Of a DNA stretch of 47,747 bases, positions 7,165 through 17,169 are shown piece after piece. The notes under the pieces are model-generated. The model had not been told where the DNA came from and did not search any database. It was given only the letters and a program-made list of their open reading frames with translations. The stretch lies in contig NZ_JANQTA010000023.1 of NCBI RefSeq assembly GCF_028278985.1, positions 1 through 47,747 on the forward strand, given 5' to 3'. Each line of letters opens with the position of its first letter. Position 1 is the stretch's first letter. Source of the DNA: Candidatus Nitrosopumilus sp. Its GTDB lineage: Archaea > Thermoproteota > Nitrososphaeria > Nitrososphaerales > Nitrosopumilaceae. The position numbers and the translations under genes are program-made.

Positions 7165-8205
7165 ATGAACTTTTCTTATGGTGTTATTGCAGCAGTTGGA
7201 GTCTTAGTAGCAATCTCAATTGGATTGATTTCAATGTCTCCAGATCAAGTATTAGAACCTCGTGCTGTTTCTGAAGCAAAAGAAAAAATTTGTACTATGG
7301 AATATGTTCCAGTTTGTGGAATTGATGGAGAAACATATGGCAATATGTGTACCCTAGAAGCAGCTGGTGTGAAATTTGTTCACAAGGGTGAGTGTAGTAT
7401 TGATGATCCAATTGTCAAACCAAGAACCCCACTTGAGGCAGAACCAACACCAGAACCTGAACCAACACCAGAACCTGAACCAACACCAGAACCAGTTCCA
7501 GAACCAACTATGGAATCTAGTTCAGAATCTTATCCTACATCATTAACAATTTCACTTCCTGAAGGTTCTGGAATTCCAGGATGTGAGGAAACTAACGAAT
7601 GTTACATTCCTTATGAAGTTGACGTAGCAGTTGGAGCTTTGATTACATGGAGTAATGATGACACTGCAGCTCACACTGTAACAAGTGGAACCATTGCTGA
7701 TGGTCACGATGGCTTATTTGATTCAAGTTTGTTTATGGCTGGAGCCACTTATGAATACACTTTTGATACTGCAGGAACTTTCGATTATTTCTGTATGGTT
7801 CATCCTTGGATGACTGGCATTGTTAATGTTCATGATTCTGAAACTGTAATGGAACCAGAACCCGAACCAATTCCAGAACCAGAACCCGAATCAACAGCTG
7901 AAGTAACAACAACAATTGTATCACTACCTGTTGGTACTGCAATTCCTGGATGTGAGGAAACTAACGAATGTTACATTCCATACGAAGTTTCTATCTCTGT
8001 GGGAAGTACTGTTGCTTGGAGCAACGATGATTCAGCAGCACACACAGTAACAAGTGGAAATGTTGAAGCTGGCCCAACAGGAGTATTTGATTCTGGATTG
8101 TTTATGGCAGGTGGTTCTTTTGAGCATACTTTTGATACTGCAGGAACTTTCGATTATTTCTGTATGGTTCATCCTTGGATGACCGGCATGGTAATTGTTA
8201 ATTAA
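7165..8205 (+). CDS. Kazal domain plus two amicyanin-like blue-copper domains
   Basis: 346 residues from ATG 7165, preceded by GGTGGATGAG; a GTG at 7156 is in frame. A signal-anchor helix is followed by a Kazal-type module ([23 protein letters not shown]), a PEPTPEP stalk, a cupredoxin domain, a second PEP stalk and a second cupredoxin domain. Each copper domain has the complete type 1 site: His in AAHTVTSG and Cys, His, Met in CMVHPWM, the amicyanin spacing. It probably shuttles electrons on the outer face of the membrane. The two domains arose by a 369-bp tandem duplication with long identical DNA blocks. The role of the Kazal module is unknown. Confidence 0.9.
   Translation: MNFSYGVIAAVGVLVAISIGLISMSPDQVLEPRAVSEAKEKICTMEYVPVCGIDGETYGNMCTLEAAGVKFVHKGECSIDDPIVKPRTPLEAEPTPEPEPTPEPEPTPEPVPEPTMESSSESYPTSLTISLPEGSGIPGCEETNECYIPYEVDVAVGALITWSNDDTAAHTVTSGTIADGHDGLFDSSLFMAGATYEYTFDTAGTFDYFCMVHPWMTGIVNVHDSETVMEPEPEPIPEPEPESTAEVTTTIVSLPVGTAIPGCEETNECYIPYEVSISVGSTVAWSNDDSAAHTVTSGNVEAGPTGVFDSGLFMAGGSFEHTFDTAGTFDYFCMVHPWMTGMVIVN
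7579..8183 (+). repeat. Intragenic 369-bp tandem duplication of a cupredoxin domain
   Basis: A 32-base block at 7579-7610 recurs at 7948-7979 and a 56-base block at 7759-7814 recurs at 8128-8183. Both are identical and offset by exactly 369 bases (123 codons). Confidence 0.85.
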
Positions 8206-10271
8206 AGTGCGATAACTTTACTTCCATTTTCACTTGATTCAAATTTGTAAATCCTTTCCACAGTTGAATCTTCAAAAATTTCTGCATCATGTGTGATGAT
8301 CAAAAATTGCATAGGCGATTCTGAATTTGAAATATTTGATAATTGTGAAAGCACTCCAACAAGGGATTTTTTTCTCTCGGCATCAAGATGTGTAGTTGGT
8401 TCGTCTAGAATCATTAAATTGAGATTTGAGGCTCCTAGGAGACTAGCCATGCCTAGCCTCAAGGCTAATGCCACACTAACTTGCTCTCCTCCACTAAGTG
8501 ATTCTAAATCCAAAGTCTCATTTTTTGAATAACATGTGATGGAAATGTCTCGAGTTTTTTCAGTTAGGTGAATTCTTTGAATTTTTGTATTTAGTAATGC
8601 TAGATATTCTGAAGCCTTTGCAGAAATTGTGTTCAATGCCCAAGATCTTAGGCTTGTTGCAACTGGACCGTCTCTGCTAAATACATTAGTTTGAATTTGT
8701 TCCAAACCTGACATATAGTCTTTAACAATCCAAAGTTCTTCTGATGCCTTTTTTATTTTAGAAATCTCTTCTTCATTTTTAGAAATTCTTTCAATAATTA
8801 CTCCTAATTGTTGATCTGTTTGAGAAAGGCTTCTTTGCTTAATCTCTACTGTGTTTTTTAGTTCTAAAAATTCTGATTCATCAAAACCTTCTGTGTCTTT
8901 CTCTAGTTTGATGATATTTTCAAAAATCATTTTTGCGTGAGAATCAATTTGTGCAATTTCGACTAAATTGCTATTGATAGTAAGGGGAATTTTTTGTTTT
9001 TTCAGTTTTACATCTTCTTGAATTTTTAATAATTCGTCTTTATTGCTAATTGAATGAGCTCTCAATGTTGCTTCAGCATCTCTTGCACTATGTAGTTTTT
9101 CTGAGAACTCTAATCTCTTTTTGTTATACATTTCTTTTTCTTTTCCTTTTGAGAAAATTTGATCTTGTAATGAGTTAATTTCTTCTTTAAGATGTTCTTC
9201 TTGGAAAAGTGGATTTAGCTTATCGACAATTGAATCACACACTGGACATTTGTTATCTTTTAATTGTAATTTTCCTGCAAGAATTAATTTTTCTTTTAAT
9301 GATGCAATCTGATTTGTCATCTCTTGAATTTTTTTAATTGTGTCCTCAATGGCTTCTTCAACTTTTTTGATTTTTGATTCTAGATCTTCTTTTTGCGTTG
9401 CATGCTCAAAGCAACCTTGACAATCCCTGATTTTACGCTCATTTTCTGATATTTCTTCTTGAATTTCTCGTATGGCCTCTTTAGCATACGAGCGCAATTC
9501 ATTTTTTCTTGATTCAAGCTGATTGATTTTATCAATCTTAGGTGCATCTCTCTCAATTCTATTTCTAATTTCTTCAACTTCTTTTTGAAGACTTTTTTGC
9601 TCTTCTTCTAGTTTTGATTTCATAGGAATTGACTGTTTGATTTCATTTTGATTTCTTTCCAAATCTCTGGCTAAAATATCAACATGTGTATCATCATATC
9701 CGATTTTTTCTTTAATCTTTTCACGAAACTCCTTGTTTACAATTTTCATAGATTCAATTGCAACATCTAGTTTGTTAATTCCAATAATTGCATTAAGTAA
9801 CTCTTTGAATTCTTTTGGTTTTGCTTTGATAATTGCATTTAATTCTCCCTGTTGAACAATTGAAGCAATTTTTAGTTTCTCAAAATCAAGACCAATAATT
9901 TTTTCTACTTCACTAGTCATAGATTCTCCAAATTGTTTTCTTTCTCCAGCTGCTAATTCAATTTGATCATTATCTCTCATTTCAGATAATTTAGCTGATA
10001 AACTTCCTTTAGTGTCTACTTTTCTAGCTGCTTCAAAATTTTTTCCATTCACTGAAAAATTTATTTTTGCAAATCCTTGATTTGCACCTCTTTTGATTAA
10101 TCCTTTATTGGATTTTCTAGTGTGCTGGCCAAAAAGTGAAAATGTAATGGCATCAATTATACTTGATTTTCCTGCTCCATTATGTCCAACAAAGACTGTT
10201 ACTCCGTTCTCAAATTCTAACCTTGTATTTGAATGCGCTAAAAAGTCTCCTAATTCAATTGATGTAATCAT
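8202..10271 (-). CDS. rad50: DNA double-strand break repair ATPase Rad50
   Basis: 689 residues. The N-terminal Walker A is [11 protein letters not shown], followed by the Q-loop IVQQGELN. A central coiled coil carries the zinc hook CPVC (Cys342-Cys345). Near the end are the ABC signature [15 protein letters not shown] and Walker [13 protein letters not shown]. It works with Mre11 to tether and process DNA ends. It is markedly shorter than Pyrococcus Rad50 (about 880 residues), so the coiled-coil arms are short. A second CxxC (Cys284-Cys287) lies in the ascending arm. Its ATG overlaps the mre11 stop by 4 bases, and it is last in nurA-herA-mre11-rad50. Confidence 0.96.
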   Translation of the reverse strand: MITSIELGDFLAHSNTRLEFENGVTVFVGHNGAGKSSIIDAITFSLFGQHTRKSNKGLIKRGANQGFAKINFSVNGKNFEAARKVDTKGSLSAKLSEMRDNDQIELAAGERKQFGESMTSEVEKIIGLDFEKLKIASIVQQGELNAIIKAKPKEFKELLNAIIGINKLDVAIESMKIVNKEFREKIKEKIGYDDTHVDILARDLERNQNEIKQSIPMKSKLEEEQKSLQKEVEEIRNRIERDAPKIDKINQLESRKNELRSYAKEAIREIQEEISENERKIRDCQGCFEHATQKEDLESKIKKVEEAIEDTIKKIQEMTNQIASLKEKLILAGKLQLKDNKCPVCDSIVDKLNPLFQEEHLKEEINSLQDQIFSKGKEKEMYNKKRLEFSEKLHSARDAEATLRAHSISNKDELLKIQEDVKLKKQKIPLTINSNLVEIAQIDSHAKMIFENIIKLEKDTEGFDESEFLELKNTVEIKQRSLSQTDQQLGVIIERISKNEEEISKIKKASEELWIVKDYMSGLEQIQTNVFSRDGPVATSLRSWALNTISAKASEYLALLNTKIQRIHLTEKTRDISITCYSKNETLDLESLSGGEQVSVALALRLGMASLLGASNLNLMILDEPTTHLDAERKKSLVGVLSQLSNISNSESPMQFLIITHDAEIFEDSTVERIYKFESSENGSKVIAL

Positions 10272-11407
10272 TTTTTCTTCTCCTTAAATTTTTCAAAATT
10301 CTCGTAGATTAACTCTGTAGCATGTTCCGTTTCTCCAGTTGAAAGAGCTGGAAGTAATTCCTTTATTGCAAAATTAGCAGATTCTTCCGAACCCAGAGCA
10401 TCAGTTGCCAATCGCAACATTTCATCATCAATGACATTTGGCCTATCCAAAAATACTGAAGAATCTGAAACCTTTTTTGTACTAATTCTCCAAAAACACC
10501 TTAAAACTAATGCATTTAGGCGTGAAATTTGTGTCTGAATATGATCTGTTTCTATATTGTCTCCTTTAATTTTCACCTCTACGATAGGTTTTTTTGAAAA
10601 TTCTGAAATCTTTGCAGAAATCTCATTAATTGATTGAGACAGTTCATTGTAATCTGTTTCAAATGAGAATTGTGGCCTTGTGCCTAATTCTATCCAATCA
10701 GGTTTTGCTTCTTGAGTTGATATGTCAACTTCAAAAAATCCTTTCTTACTTTCTTTAATTCCTTCACTAGTTGTTAATTCAATTGAACCAGGATATACTA
10801 TTGGACCATTTAGGTGATTAAATTGTTTAATGTCTTTATCATGCAAGTGTCCCATTGCATAATATGAAAAATTTTTTGGAAGATCTGTTGATTGAATCTC
10901 TCCTGCAAACTTGTTAAATTCTGTAATTCCTTGATGTAAAACTAAAATTTTATGTCCATTGTGATTCTTTGCAGCATTATCTATTTCAGAAAATTTTTCT
11001 TCATATTGTGGAATCTCTGTTTTTCTTATCTTGTCAAAACCTCCAATCAATACTCCTTTGTATTCAAATGGTTTTCCTTGTCCAATGTATTTTGAAAATC
11101 CAAGATTGTGATATACATATGGAATTGGTGTAGTTCTAATCCTGCTGATATCGTGTTCCCCTAAAATAAAAAATGAATCAATATTGTTTTCTTTTAGTCT
11201 CTTTAATCCATTTGCCATTTGAACAATTGCTGTTCCGTTTGGATTTGGAACATGAAAAATATCTCCTGCAAAAATTACAAAATTGACATGATCTTTTATT
11301 GATGTATCTATGGCTTGATTAAAAACATCATACACATCTTGTGCTCTTTCTTCTGAGCCATATTGTACTAGCCCTAAATGCGTGTCTGAAATATGTGAAA
11401 ATAACAA
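10268..11407 (-). CDS. mre11: DNA repair nuclease Mre11
   Basis: 379 residues from a TTG start that gives the usual MLFSHISDTHLG opening. Metallophosphoesterase motifs follow in order: SDTHLG, AGDIFHVPNP, GEHD, VLHQG and GHLHD. The third motif has Glu where most Mre11 proteins have Asn (GNHD); Glu can also bind metal. A capping domain and a C-terminal Rad50-binding helical region complete the protein. Mn-dependent exo/endonuclease acting with Rad50 in end resection. The start is one base after the herA stop and the end overlaps rad50, so all four genes form one operon. Confidence 0.95.
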   Translation of the reverse strand: MLFSHISDTHLGLVQYGSEERAQDVYDVFNQAIDTSIKDHVNFVIFAGDIFHVPNPNGTAIVQMANGLKRLKENNIDSFFILGEHDISRIRTTPIPYVYHNLGFSKYIGQGKPFEYKGVLIGGFDKIRKTEIPQYEEKFSEIDNAAKNHNGHKILVLHQGITEFNKFAGEIQSTDLPKNFSYYAMGHLHDKDIKQFNHLNGPIVYPGSIELTTSEGIKESKKGFFEVDISTQEAKPDWIELGTRPQFSFETDYNELSQSINEISAKISEFSKKPIVEVKIKGDNIETDHIQTQISRLNALVLRCFWRISTKKVSDSSVFLDRPNVIDDEMLRLATDALGSEESANFAIKELLPALSTGETEHATELIYENFEKFKEKKK

Positions 11408-11408
11408 T

Positions 11409-12941
11409 TTAGTCTAATAACAAATCTTTCTGTACTAAGCCCTGTGTTGATTCTATAGCAACTTCATTCATTTTCTCAGCATTGGCCCATGCATTTACTG
11501 CACTTTGATCTGCTCCCATGATCTTCTCTTTTACTTCTTCAACATGCACTAAAGATGGCAGATTGGTCCATTGACCCACCAAAACTGCGTCTCCTACGTT
11601 CAAAGATGTCAATTGTGCTATCAATTCACGGCTAGTAGACTCTGTGGCTGAGGCGATTTGTCGCTGGTCGTCTTCTTGTATAATTTTCATGATTGCAAAG
11701 GAACCCATTTGGCTTAGTACGTTAAGGTCGACACTTCGAGGTCTTTGAGAAACTACTCCTAAACCGAGACCGAATTTTCTTCCCTCTCTGGCAATTTTTG
11801 CGGCCCAGTATTTTGCACTGGTGTCATGATCTTTTGGAATGAACACATGTGCTTCTTCAATAATAACAAAAATTGGTGAATTGAATCTGAAATTTCTTTG
11901 CCTCTTTGTTTTTCCATGTCTTGCAATACTAGCATCTTTTCTATCTTTGAGTAATTGTTGCAAATAGAAAGCAACAGCAACATTTGCTTGCTTTTCAGAT
12001 AATTCTGATATGTTTAAGACATTTGTTCTGCCTTCTTTGATAAAACTGATAGGATCACCCATATCTGGATCTAAAATATCTTCAAATCTTTTTTGTGCTT
12101 CTTCTATGATGTCTTGAACTCTATAAGCTGATGTTCTGATTTCTTTTAATTTTTTATCTTCAGAGTTTACGATAAAATCAATCTCTGTTTCTAATTTACT
12201 CCAAAACTCTTTTGATTCTTTTACATGCTTTGTAAATGCCATTCTTAGAACTCTTTGCTGAACATTTGCACCATCTCTAATTTCTAAAACTTCTGAAAGC
12301 TGATCTGCATCCAATAACCTTGGATTAATTTTTGCATCAATGACATTTACCCTTGGAATGTTAAGAGAAGTGTAATCGTTGTGATAATCAAAAATAATTA
12401 CTGTCCCTTTTAGTTTAGAAATTTGTTTTGTAACTAATGAAACTAAATTACTTTTACCCATTCCTGTCATGGCAAGAATTCCTAAATGTCTTGAAACAAT
12501 TTTGTCTAAATTTACACGTGCATCAATTGTTTTGTTTCTCAACAAATTTCCAATTTTTACCCAACCGTTCTCTTTAGGACTAAATATCTCATCAAGGTCT
12601 TGCTTTGTTGGTTGTGCTATTTCCGTGCCTGGAATAGGTGGAATTGCTGGAATTATTGACTGTCCTTTCTTCAAATTATTGAGAAATCCCAAAATCCCGA
12701 TATGAGCTGTAAATGTTTTATCGCGTTTGTTTAGTTCTGCAATTTCAGTACTTTCTGCAGCTTCATCAAAATTTCTTACATCAGTAAATGCTGCACTTGA
12801 AACAGAAGATCTTTCTACTAATCCTAGAATTTCTCCTTCATCTGAACCAATTTTGATGTATTCCCCAACAGATAATGCTCTGGATGTGATAGCAGTTACA
12901 AAAGTTGGTTTAGATTCCCCAATTACAAAACCAAGACTCAA
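11409..12941 (-). CDS. herA: Bipolar DNA translocase HerA
   Basis: 510 residues. An N-terminal HAS-type beta-barrel domain (about residues 1-130) precedes the FtsK/HerA ATPase core, with Walker A MTGMGKSNL near residue 160, Walker B FVIIEEAHVF, and the SQRP and GSFAIMKI segments conserved in HerA. A hexamer pumps DNA and partners NurA to make the long 3' overhangs needed for recombination. The nurA stop overlaps its ATG by 4 bases, and mre11 follows after one base. Confidence 0.96.
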   Translation of the reverse strand: MSLGFVIGESKPTFVTAITSRALSVGEYIKIGSDEGEILGLVERSSVSSAAFTDVRNFDEAAESTEIAELNKRDKTFTAHIGILGFLNNLKKGQSIIPAIPPIPGTEIAQPTKQDLDEIFSPKENGWVKIGNLLRNKTIDARVNLDKIVSRHLGILAMTGMGKSNLVSLVTKQISKLKGTVIIFDYHNDYTSLNIPRVNVIDAKINPRLLDADQLSEVLEIRDGANVQQRVLRMAFTKHVKESKEFWSKLETEIDFIVNSEDKKLKEIRTSAYRVQDIIEEAQKRFEDILDPDMGDPISFIKEGRTNVLNISELSEKQANVAVAFYLQQLLKDRKDASIARHGKTKRQRNFRFNSPIFVIIEEAHVFIPKDHDTSAKYWAAKIAREGRKFGLGLGVVSQRPRSVDLNVLSQMGSFAIMKIIQEDDQRQIASATESTSRELIAQLTSLNVGDAVLVGQWTNLPSLVHVEEVKEKIMGADQSAVNAWANAEKMNEVAIESTQGLVQKDLLLD

Positions 12942-13774
12942 CCTAATACCTCTCTTGAACCAATTTCATTACTTAATCCTAACAAGCTTACCATTTTTCC
13001 AAGTTCCTTGTCGGATATTTTACAGTTATTGTGTGCCAATTTGAGAGCATATGGATAACCCCCAATGCTTGTTTTGTATAATCTATTCATTACAGATTTA
13101 ATTTCTTTCTCATCAATTTGCTCCCCTAAAAATTCCAATTTGATAATTGGAGTGGAATTGCTTAATCTGACAAATGTTGAAGAAATTACTTTATCTCCAC
13201 CATATTTTTTCTCTACAAAGATTTTACTAAATCCTGGTTCATTTGTTACATGATTATAATAGAAAATATCTCCAGCAAGTGAACCTAATTTTTCAAATTG
13301 TTTTTTTGTGTTTGATGTTTTTGCAATAAATATTACATTGTTTCTTTTTTTCATTGTTTTAACAACCAGTGCATCAAGTGTTGATTGTCTTGTCATAAAC
13401 TGCGAGTGCAAAGAACCATCCATCAAAACTAAATCTACCATATCAACTGTTTTCTCACATGCTTCAATCTCCATTTTGCTTGCAATTCTAGACAAGTCTG
13501 TATCAGAACCTAATCCTGAATCATGTAAATCAACTAAAATTTCTCCATCTGCTTTGATGGATACAGCTGTAGTTGCCCAAAGCTCAATTCCTTGAAATTT
13601 TGTATTGTTAAAACTACTGTCAATGCCTGCAGTAACCACTTCCTCTTTTACAGGCGTAAATTCAACCCAATTTTCTCTTGCTTTTTGGATAATTTCCTCA
13701 AATTTTGGGCCTTTGAGAATTGAGAGCATTTTGTCTCTATTTACAATAGCATCCTTGTATACAGTATTGAGCAC
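12938..13774 (-). CDS. nurA: 5'-3' nuclease NurA
   Basis: 278 residues, GTG start. NurA-domain motifs are present: AGIDSSFN (catalytic Asp), LVLMDGSLHSQF (second Asp), IFIAKTSNTK, and the C-terminal GYPYALKLAHNNCKIS with the conserved His. A dimer binds the HerA hexamer and resects 5' strands. It is the first gene of the four-gene repair operon, whose promoter must lie in the 73 bases between it and the surface-protein gene downstream on the map or just upstream of 13774. Confidence 0.93.
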   Translation of the reverse strand: MLNTVYKDAIVNRDKMLSILKGPKFEEIIQKARENWVEFTPVKEEVVTAGIDSSFNNTKFQGIELWATTAVSIKADGEILVDLHDSGLGSDTDLSRIASKMEIEACEKTVDMVDLVLMDGSLHSQFMTRQSTLDALVVKTMKKRNNVIFIAKTSNTKKQFEKLGSLAGDIFYYNHVTNEPGFSKIFVEKKYGGDKVISSTFVRLSNSTPIIKLEFLGEQIDEKEIKSVMNRLYKTSIGGYPYALKLAHNNCKISDKELGKMVSLLGLSNEIGSREVLG

Positions 13775-13847
13775 ACAACTAGTTCGTTGTTTTGAATAAA
13801 ATCTTTAGGTTATACTGAATATTGACAAACCTGATCCATCAAAATCA

Positions 13848-14804
13848 TTATCCTATTCTGCCATTGAAAATGATTTTCTCATCGGTATTGGATGGAGTTG
13901 ATCTATCAATATACCTGATTTCATATTTATCCCCAATATGGATTGGTTTTCCATCCACTTCTCTGGGAATTTTTATTTTGACTTCAAACGTGTTTGAGTT
14001 GGGTCCTGTTTCCAATAAAAATGCAGAATTTGCATCAAATTTTGGATTTGCCAATGTTGTTCTTATTCCTCCTTCCCCTCTAAACTCAAACAAATTAAGA
14101 GAAATTCTATCAACTTCTTTTGAATCTCTGTTTGCATCTGGCTCATAGATTCGTAGAGTGAATTCATGGCCTATTCTAGATCCTCCTCCCGCTGTTTCGA
14201 CTTTGGCAAATGTTTTTGAAAGTTTTACAGATTTTACTAGAACTCTTTGTTCTCCTGCACTATCTGATTGATCTAAATACTTTACCAGGATAATGTCATC
14301 CTGACTGATTTGTTTGCCATTTACTGTGTCTGGTAATTCTAACTTTACATAAAATTGACCTGTGTTAGGACCCGTCTCAATCATTGTCTCCGGTCCTGGA
14401 ATTGTCTCTCCATTAATTGTAAATTCTAAAAGTCCATCTGTTTCAATTATTTCAACTCCACCATGTGCTAAATTCAAATCATGATCTGTTATGTAGAAAT
14501 TTACTATGGAATCACTTGATGCAGGAATTGACTTGATTTGATTTTCAGATTTTGAAGCGGGAGTTGGGTTAAAGGCAATTCCTAGCATTTTCATTTTCTC
14601 AGCAGTGTTCTCAATTACGCAGGCTGGATTTCCATTATTTCTAATGACTAATTCTAACCCCGTTTTGCATTGGATTTCTTCAAGGGCAATGCCTTGTTTG
14701 ACTTGCTTTTTTGGAGATTCTATCTGTGCATCGACTGGAATACTAGATGAAATTAACAAAATGGCAAATATTCCAAGAAAAATTCCTCTAGTTGCTGTAT
14801 TCAC
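13848..14804 (-). CDS. Secreted surface protein with S-layer-like Ig domains
   Basis: 318 residues with a signal peptide cleaved near VDAQ. A conserved thaumarchaeal segment follows (IQCKTGLELVIRNNGNPACV), a paired-Cys motif seen in many secreted proteins of these archaea. Two Ig-like repeats come next. Each contains an acidic D-x-D/N stretch (ITDHDLN, IYEPDANRD) and an ETGPNTGQF or ETGPNSNTF turn, as in Nitrosopumilus S-layer-type repeats, where acidic loops may bind calcium or ammonium. There is no C-terminal anchor, so it is probably bound to the envelope non-covalently. Exact role unknown. Confidence 0.78.
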   Translation of the reverse strand: MNTATRGIFLGIFAILLISSSIPVDAQIESPKKQVKQGIALEEIQCKTGLELVIRNNGNPACVIENTAEKMKMLGIAFNPTPASKSENQIKSIPASSDSIVNFYITDHDLNLAHGGVEIIETDGLLEFTINGETIPGPETMIETGPNTGQFYVKLELPDTVNGKQISQDDIILVKYLDQSDSAGEQRVLVKSVKLSKTFAKVETAGGGSRIGHEFTLRIYEPDANRDSKEVDRISLNLFEFRGEGGIRTTLANPKFDANSAFLLETGPNSNTFEVKIKIPREVDGKPIHIGDKYEIRYIDRSTPSNTDEKIIFNGRIG

Positions 14805-14897
14805 TACCTCAACATTGGTATTTTTTCTTAAAAGTATTCAGAATAAATTCTACTTTTAGACCTAGAATTAATTAATAGATAGATCTCATCATCACTA

Positions 14898-15716
14898 TTG
14901 AAAAAAATTGGTCTTCTGGGATGTGGTGCAATAGGAACTCAAATTGCAATGGCAATTGATTCAGGAAAAATTGATGGAACACTAACACATGTTTTTGACG
15001 AATCAAAAGAAGTAGCTCAAACTCTAGTTTCTAAATTAACCAATAAACCAGAGATTGTTGAAAACTCTCATCTACTATCTTCTCATCCAGTAAATATTGT
15101 TGTAGAAGCTGCGTCTCAAGATGCTGTAAAAGATGTAGGTTTGAGTGTTTTACAAAATAAACGTGATTTAATGATAATGAGTGTTGGTGCACTACTTGAT
15201 GAATCAATATATGATATTTTATCAGATGCATGCAAGGATTTCAAAAAAACTATCTATCTTCCCTCAGGTGCTATTGCAGGATTAGATGCAATCAAGTCAG
15301 TAAAAGATGAATTGGAATCTCTCTCAATTACCACTACAAAACATCCTCACTCTCTTAAAGGTGCAAAGTTTTTTGAAACTTCAGAAGTTAATTTAGAAGA
15401 AGTTTCTTCTCCAACCATTATTTTTGAAGGAACTGCAAAAGAGGCTGTATCGCTATTCCCAGCAAACATCAATGTTGCAGCTTTACTTTCTTTATCTGGA
15501 ATAGGCAGCGAAAAAACTAGAGTGAAAATTGTTGCAGACCCTGATACTGACAAAAATACTCATCATATAGAAGCATCCGGGAAATTTGGAAAAATGTCAT
15601 TTACAATAGAAAACTTTCCAGATCCAAACAACCCAAAAACAAGTAGGTTGGCAATTTTGTCAGCTATCGAAACTCTGAGAAAATATTGTACAGATGAGAT
15701 TCAAATTGGCACGTAA
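14898..15716 (+). CDS. nadX: L-aspartate dehydrogenase
   Basis: 272 residues, TTG start. The N-terminal Rossmann motif is GLLGCGAIGTQIA. Family segments are EAASQDAV, SVGALLD, YLPSGAIAGLDAIKS and TKHPHSLKGAKFFE, and the C-terminal HHIEASGKFG holds the conserved His. It oxidises aspartate to iminoaspartate with NAD(P)+, feeding quinolinate synthase, encoded 94 bases downstream. NadX replaces the oxygen-using NadB in many archaea. Together with nadA and nadC it gives a complete de novo route to nicotinate mononucleotide within 3 kb. Confidence 0.92.
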   Translation: MKKIGLLGCGAIGTQIAMAIDSGKIDGTLTHVFDESKEVAQTLVSKLTNKPEIVENSHLLSSHPVNIVVEAASQDAVKDVGLSVLQNKRDLMIMSVGALLDESIYDILSDACKDFKKTIYLPSGAIAGLDAIKSVKDELESLSITTTKHPHSLKGAKFFETSEVNLEEVSSPTIIFEGTAKEAVSLFPANINVAALLSLSGIGSEKTRVKIVADPDTDKNTHHIEASGKFGKMSFTIENFPDPNNPKTSRLAILSAIETLRKYCTDEIQIGT

Positions 15717-15809
15717 TATGGCAATTATTGCCACATTTGGTGGGATTTTTGAGAATTATAGGCGACTTCCCATTCTTTAAATTCCCTTGAAATCAATTTT
15801 CATAGGACT

Positions 15810-16766
15810 ATGTTAGTACAACAAGCCTCAAAACTCAAAGACGAGATTCTGAGACTCAAAAAGGAAAAAGACGTTGTAATTTTAGCTCATAATTATCAAA
15901 TTCCAGAAGTCCAAGACATTGCTGACTTTACGGGAGATTCTCTTGGTCTTTCAAGACAAGCAGCAAAGGTTCCTCAAAAAACAATTTTGTTTTGTGGAGT
16001 AAATTTCATGGCAGAGACTGCTGCAATAATCAGTCCTCAAAAAAAGGTACTGCTTCCAGATTTAGAAGCTGGCTGTTCATTATCTGATTCAATCACTGTG
16101 GATGAATTAAGAAATTGGAAAAAACAACATCCAGGTGCAATTGCAGTAGGTTATGTCAACACAACAGCTGAAATCAAAGCTGAACTTGATTACTGTTGTA
16201 CATCATCAAATGCTGTAAATGTTGTAAAGGCAATTCCAGAAGATAAGCAAATTTTATTTTTGCCTGACATGTTCTTGGGTTCTTATGTGGCAAAAATGAC
16301 TGGAAGAAAAAATATCCATATTTGGGCAGGTGAATGTCATGTTCATGCTGGAATTACTCCAGAAGATGTTACACAGAAATTAGAATCAATGAAAGATGCT
16401 GAATTTGTTATTCATCCTGAATGTAGTTGTACTACACCTATGATGCATGATGTAGCTGATGGCAGCTATGATGATCAGAAAGTTTCTATTCTTTCAACTG
16501 AAGGAATGCTTAACCATGTCAAAAAATCTTCTGCAAAAAATTTTGTTGTTGCAACTGAAACAGGAATTTTGTATAGGATGAGACAGCAAAATCCTGATAA
16601 AACATTTGTTCCAGCATCCGAAAAAGCTGAATGCCAATATATGAAAATGATTAACTTGGAAAATGTCTATGATACTTTAATCAATGAAAAGAATGTTGTT
16701 ACAGTTCCTAAAGATATTGCAGATAAAGCACGTTTAGCAATTGATAGAATGCTTGCAATAAGTTAA
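15810..16766 (+). CDS. nadA: Quinolinate synthase
   Basis: 318 residues, a typical NadA length. Conserved segments are VILAHNYQIPEVQDIADFTGDS, FCGVNFMAETA, PDLEAGCSLSDSI, GYVNTTAE, CTSSNAVNVV, PDMFLGSYV, GECHVHAGI, HPECSC and TETGILYRM. The Cys in FCGVNFM, in HPEC and in the C-terminal AECQYMKM are the expected [4Fe-4S] ligands. It condenses iminoaspartate with dihydroxyacetone phosphate to quinolinate. Likely expressed with nadX; the TPR gene follows after four bases. Confidence 0.97.
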   Translation: MLVQQASKLKDEILRLKKEKDVVILAHNYQIPEVQDIADFTGDSLGLSRQAAKVPQKTILFCGVNFMAETAAIISPQKKVLLPDLEAGCSLSDSITVDELRNWKKQHPGAIAVGYVNTTAEIKAELDYCCTSSNAVNVVKAIPEDKQILFLPDMFLGSYVAKMTGRKNIHIWAGECHVHAGITPEDVTQKLESMKDAEFVIHPECSCTTPMMHDVADGSYDDQKVSILSTEGMLNHVKKSSAKNFVVATETGILYRMRQQNPDKTFVPASEKAECQYMKMINLENVYDTLINEKNVVTVPKDIADKARLAIDRMLAIS

Positions 16767-16770
16767 TTGT

Positions 16771-17169
16771 GTGACTCTATTGGTTGGATTATTTAGTAGA
16801 GCTCCTAAAGATCCTCAACAAAAAAAGAATGTTGAAAAACTTAAAGAATTCAAAAAACTTGTTAAAGACAAAAAATATGAACAGGCCATAAAATCAGGCA
16901 CAGAATATCTCCATAAGGTGCCTAACAATCATGATGTGTTGTTTACTATGGGTGGAATTTACTATATGAAAAACAAGTACAAAACTGCACTCTCCTATTT
17001 TGATAAAGCACTTGAGATTGGCTCCTATGATGTTGATGTTTTACTACTAAAAGCATATTCTCATCAAAAACTAAGTGAAAAAAAGAAAGCCATTGAATGT
17101 TGTGAAAAAATTAAAGAAGTAGATCCCAAAAACAAATCTGTTACTGAATTGTTGTCTGAATTATCTTAA
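16771..17169 (+). CDS. Tetratricopeptide-repeat protein
   Basis: 132 residues, GTG start four bases after nadA. At least two clear TPR units appear (about residues 36-68 and 70-130: VLFTMGGIYYMKNKYKTALS, then VLLLKAYSHQKLSEKKKAIE). A basic N-terminal segment precedes them. There is no signal peptide, so it is a cytoplasmic protein-interaction module. The position between nadA and convergent nadC may be chance; I see no reason to assign it to NAD synthesis. Its stop overlaps the nadC stop by four bases. Confidence 0.8.
   Translation: MTLLVGLFSRAPKDPQQKKNVEKLKEFKKLVKDKKYEQAIKSGTEYLHKVPNNHDVLFTMGGIYYMKNKYKTALSYFDKALEIGSYDVDVLLLKAYSHQKLSEKKKAIECCEKIKEVDPKNKSVTELLSELS

Noticed and set aside
12727-13044. 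105-codon plus-strand frame across the herA/nurA junction
   Set aside because: Antisense to two overlapping, well-identified genes, with no supporting motif.
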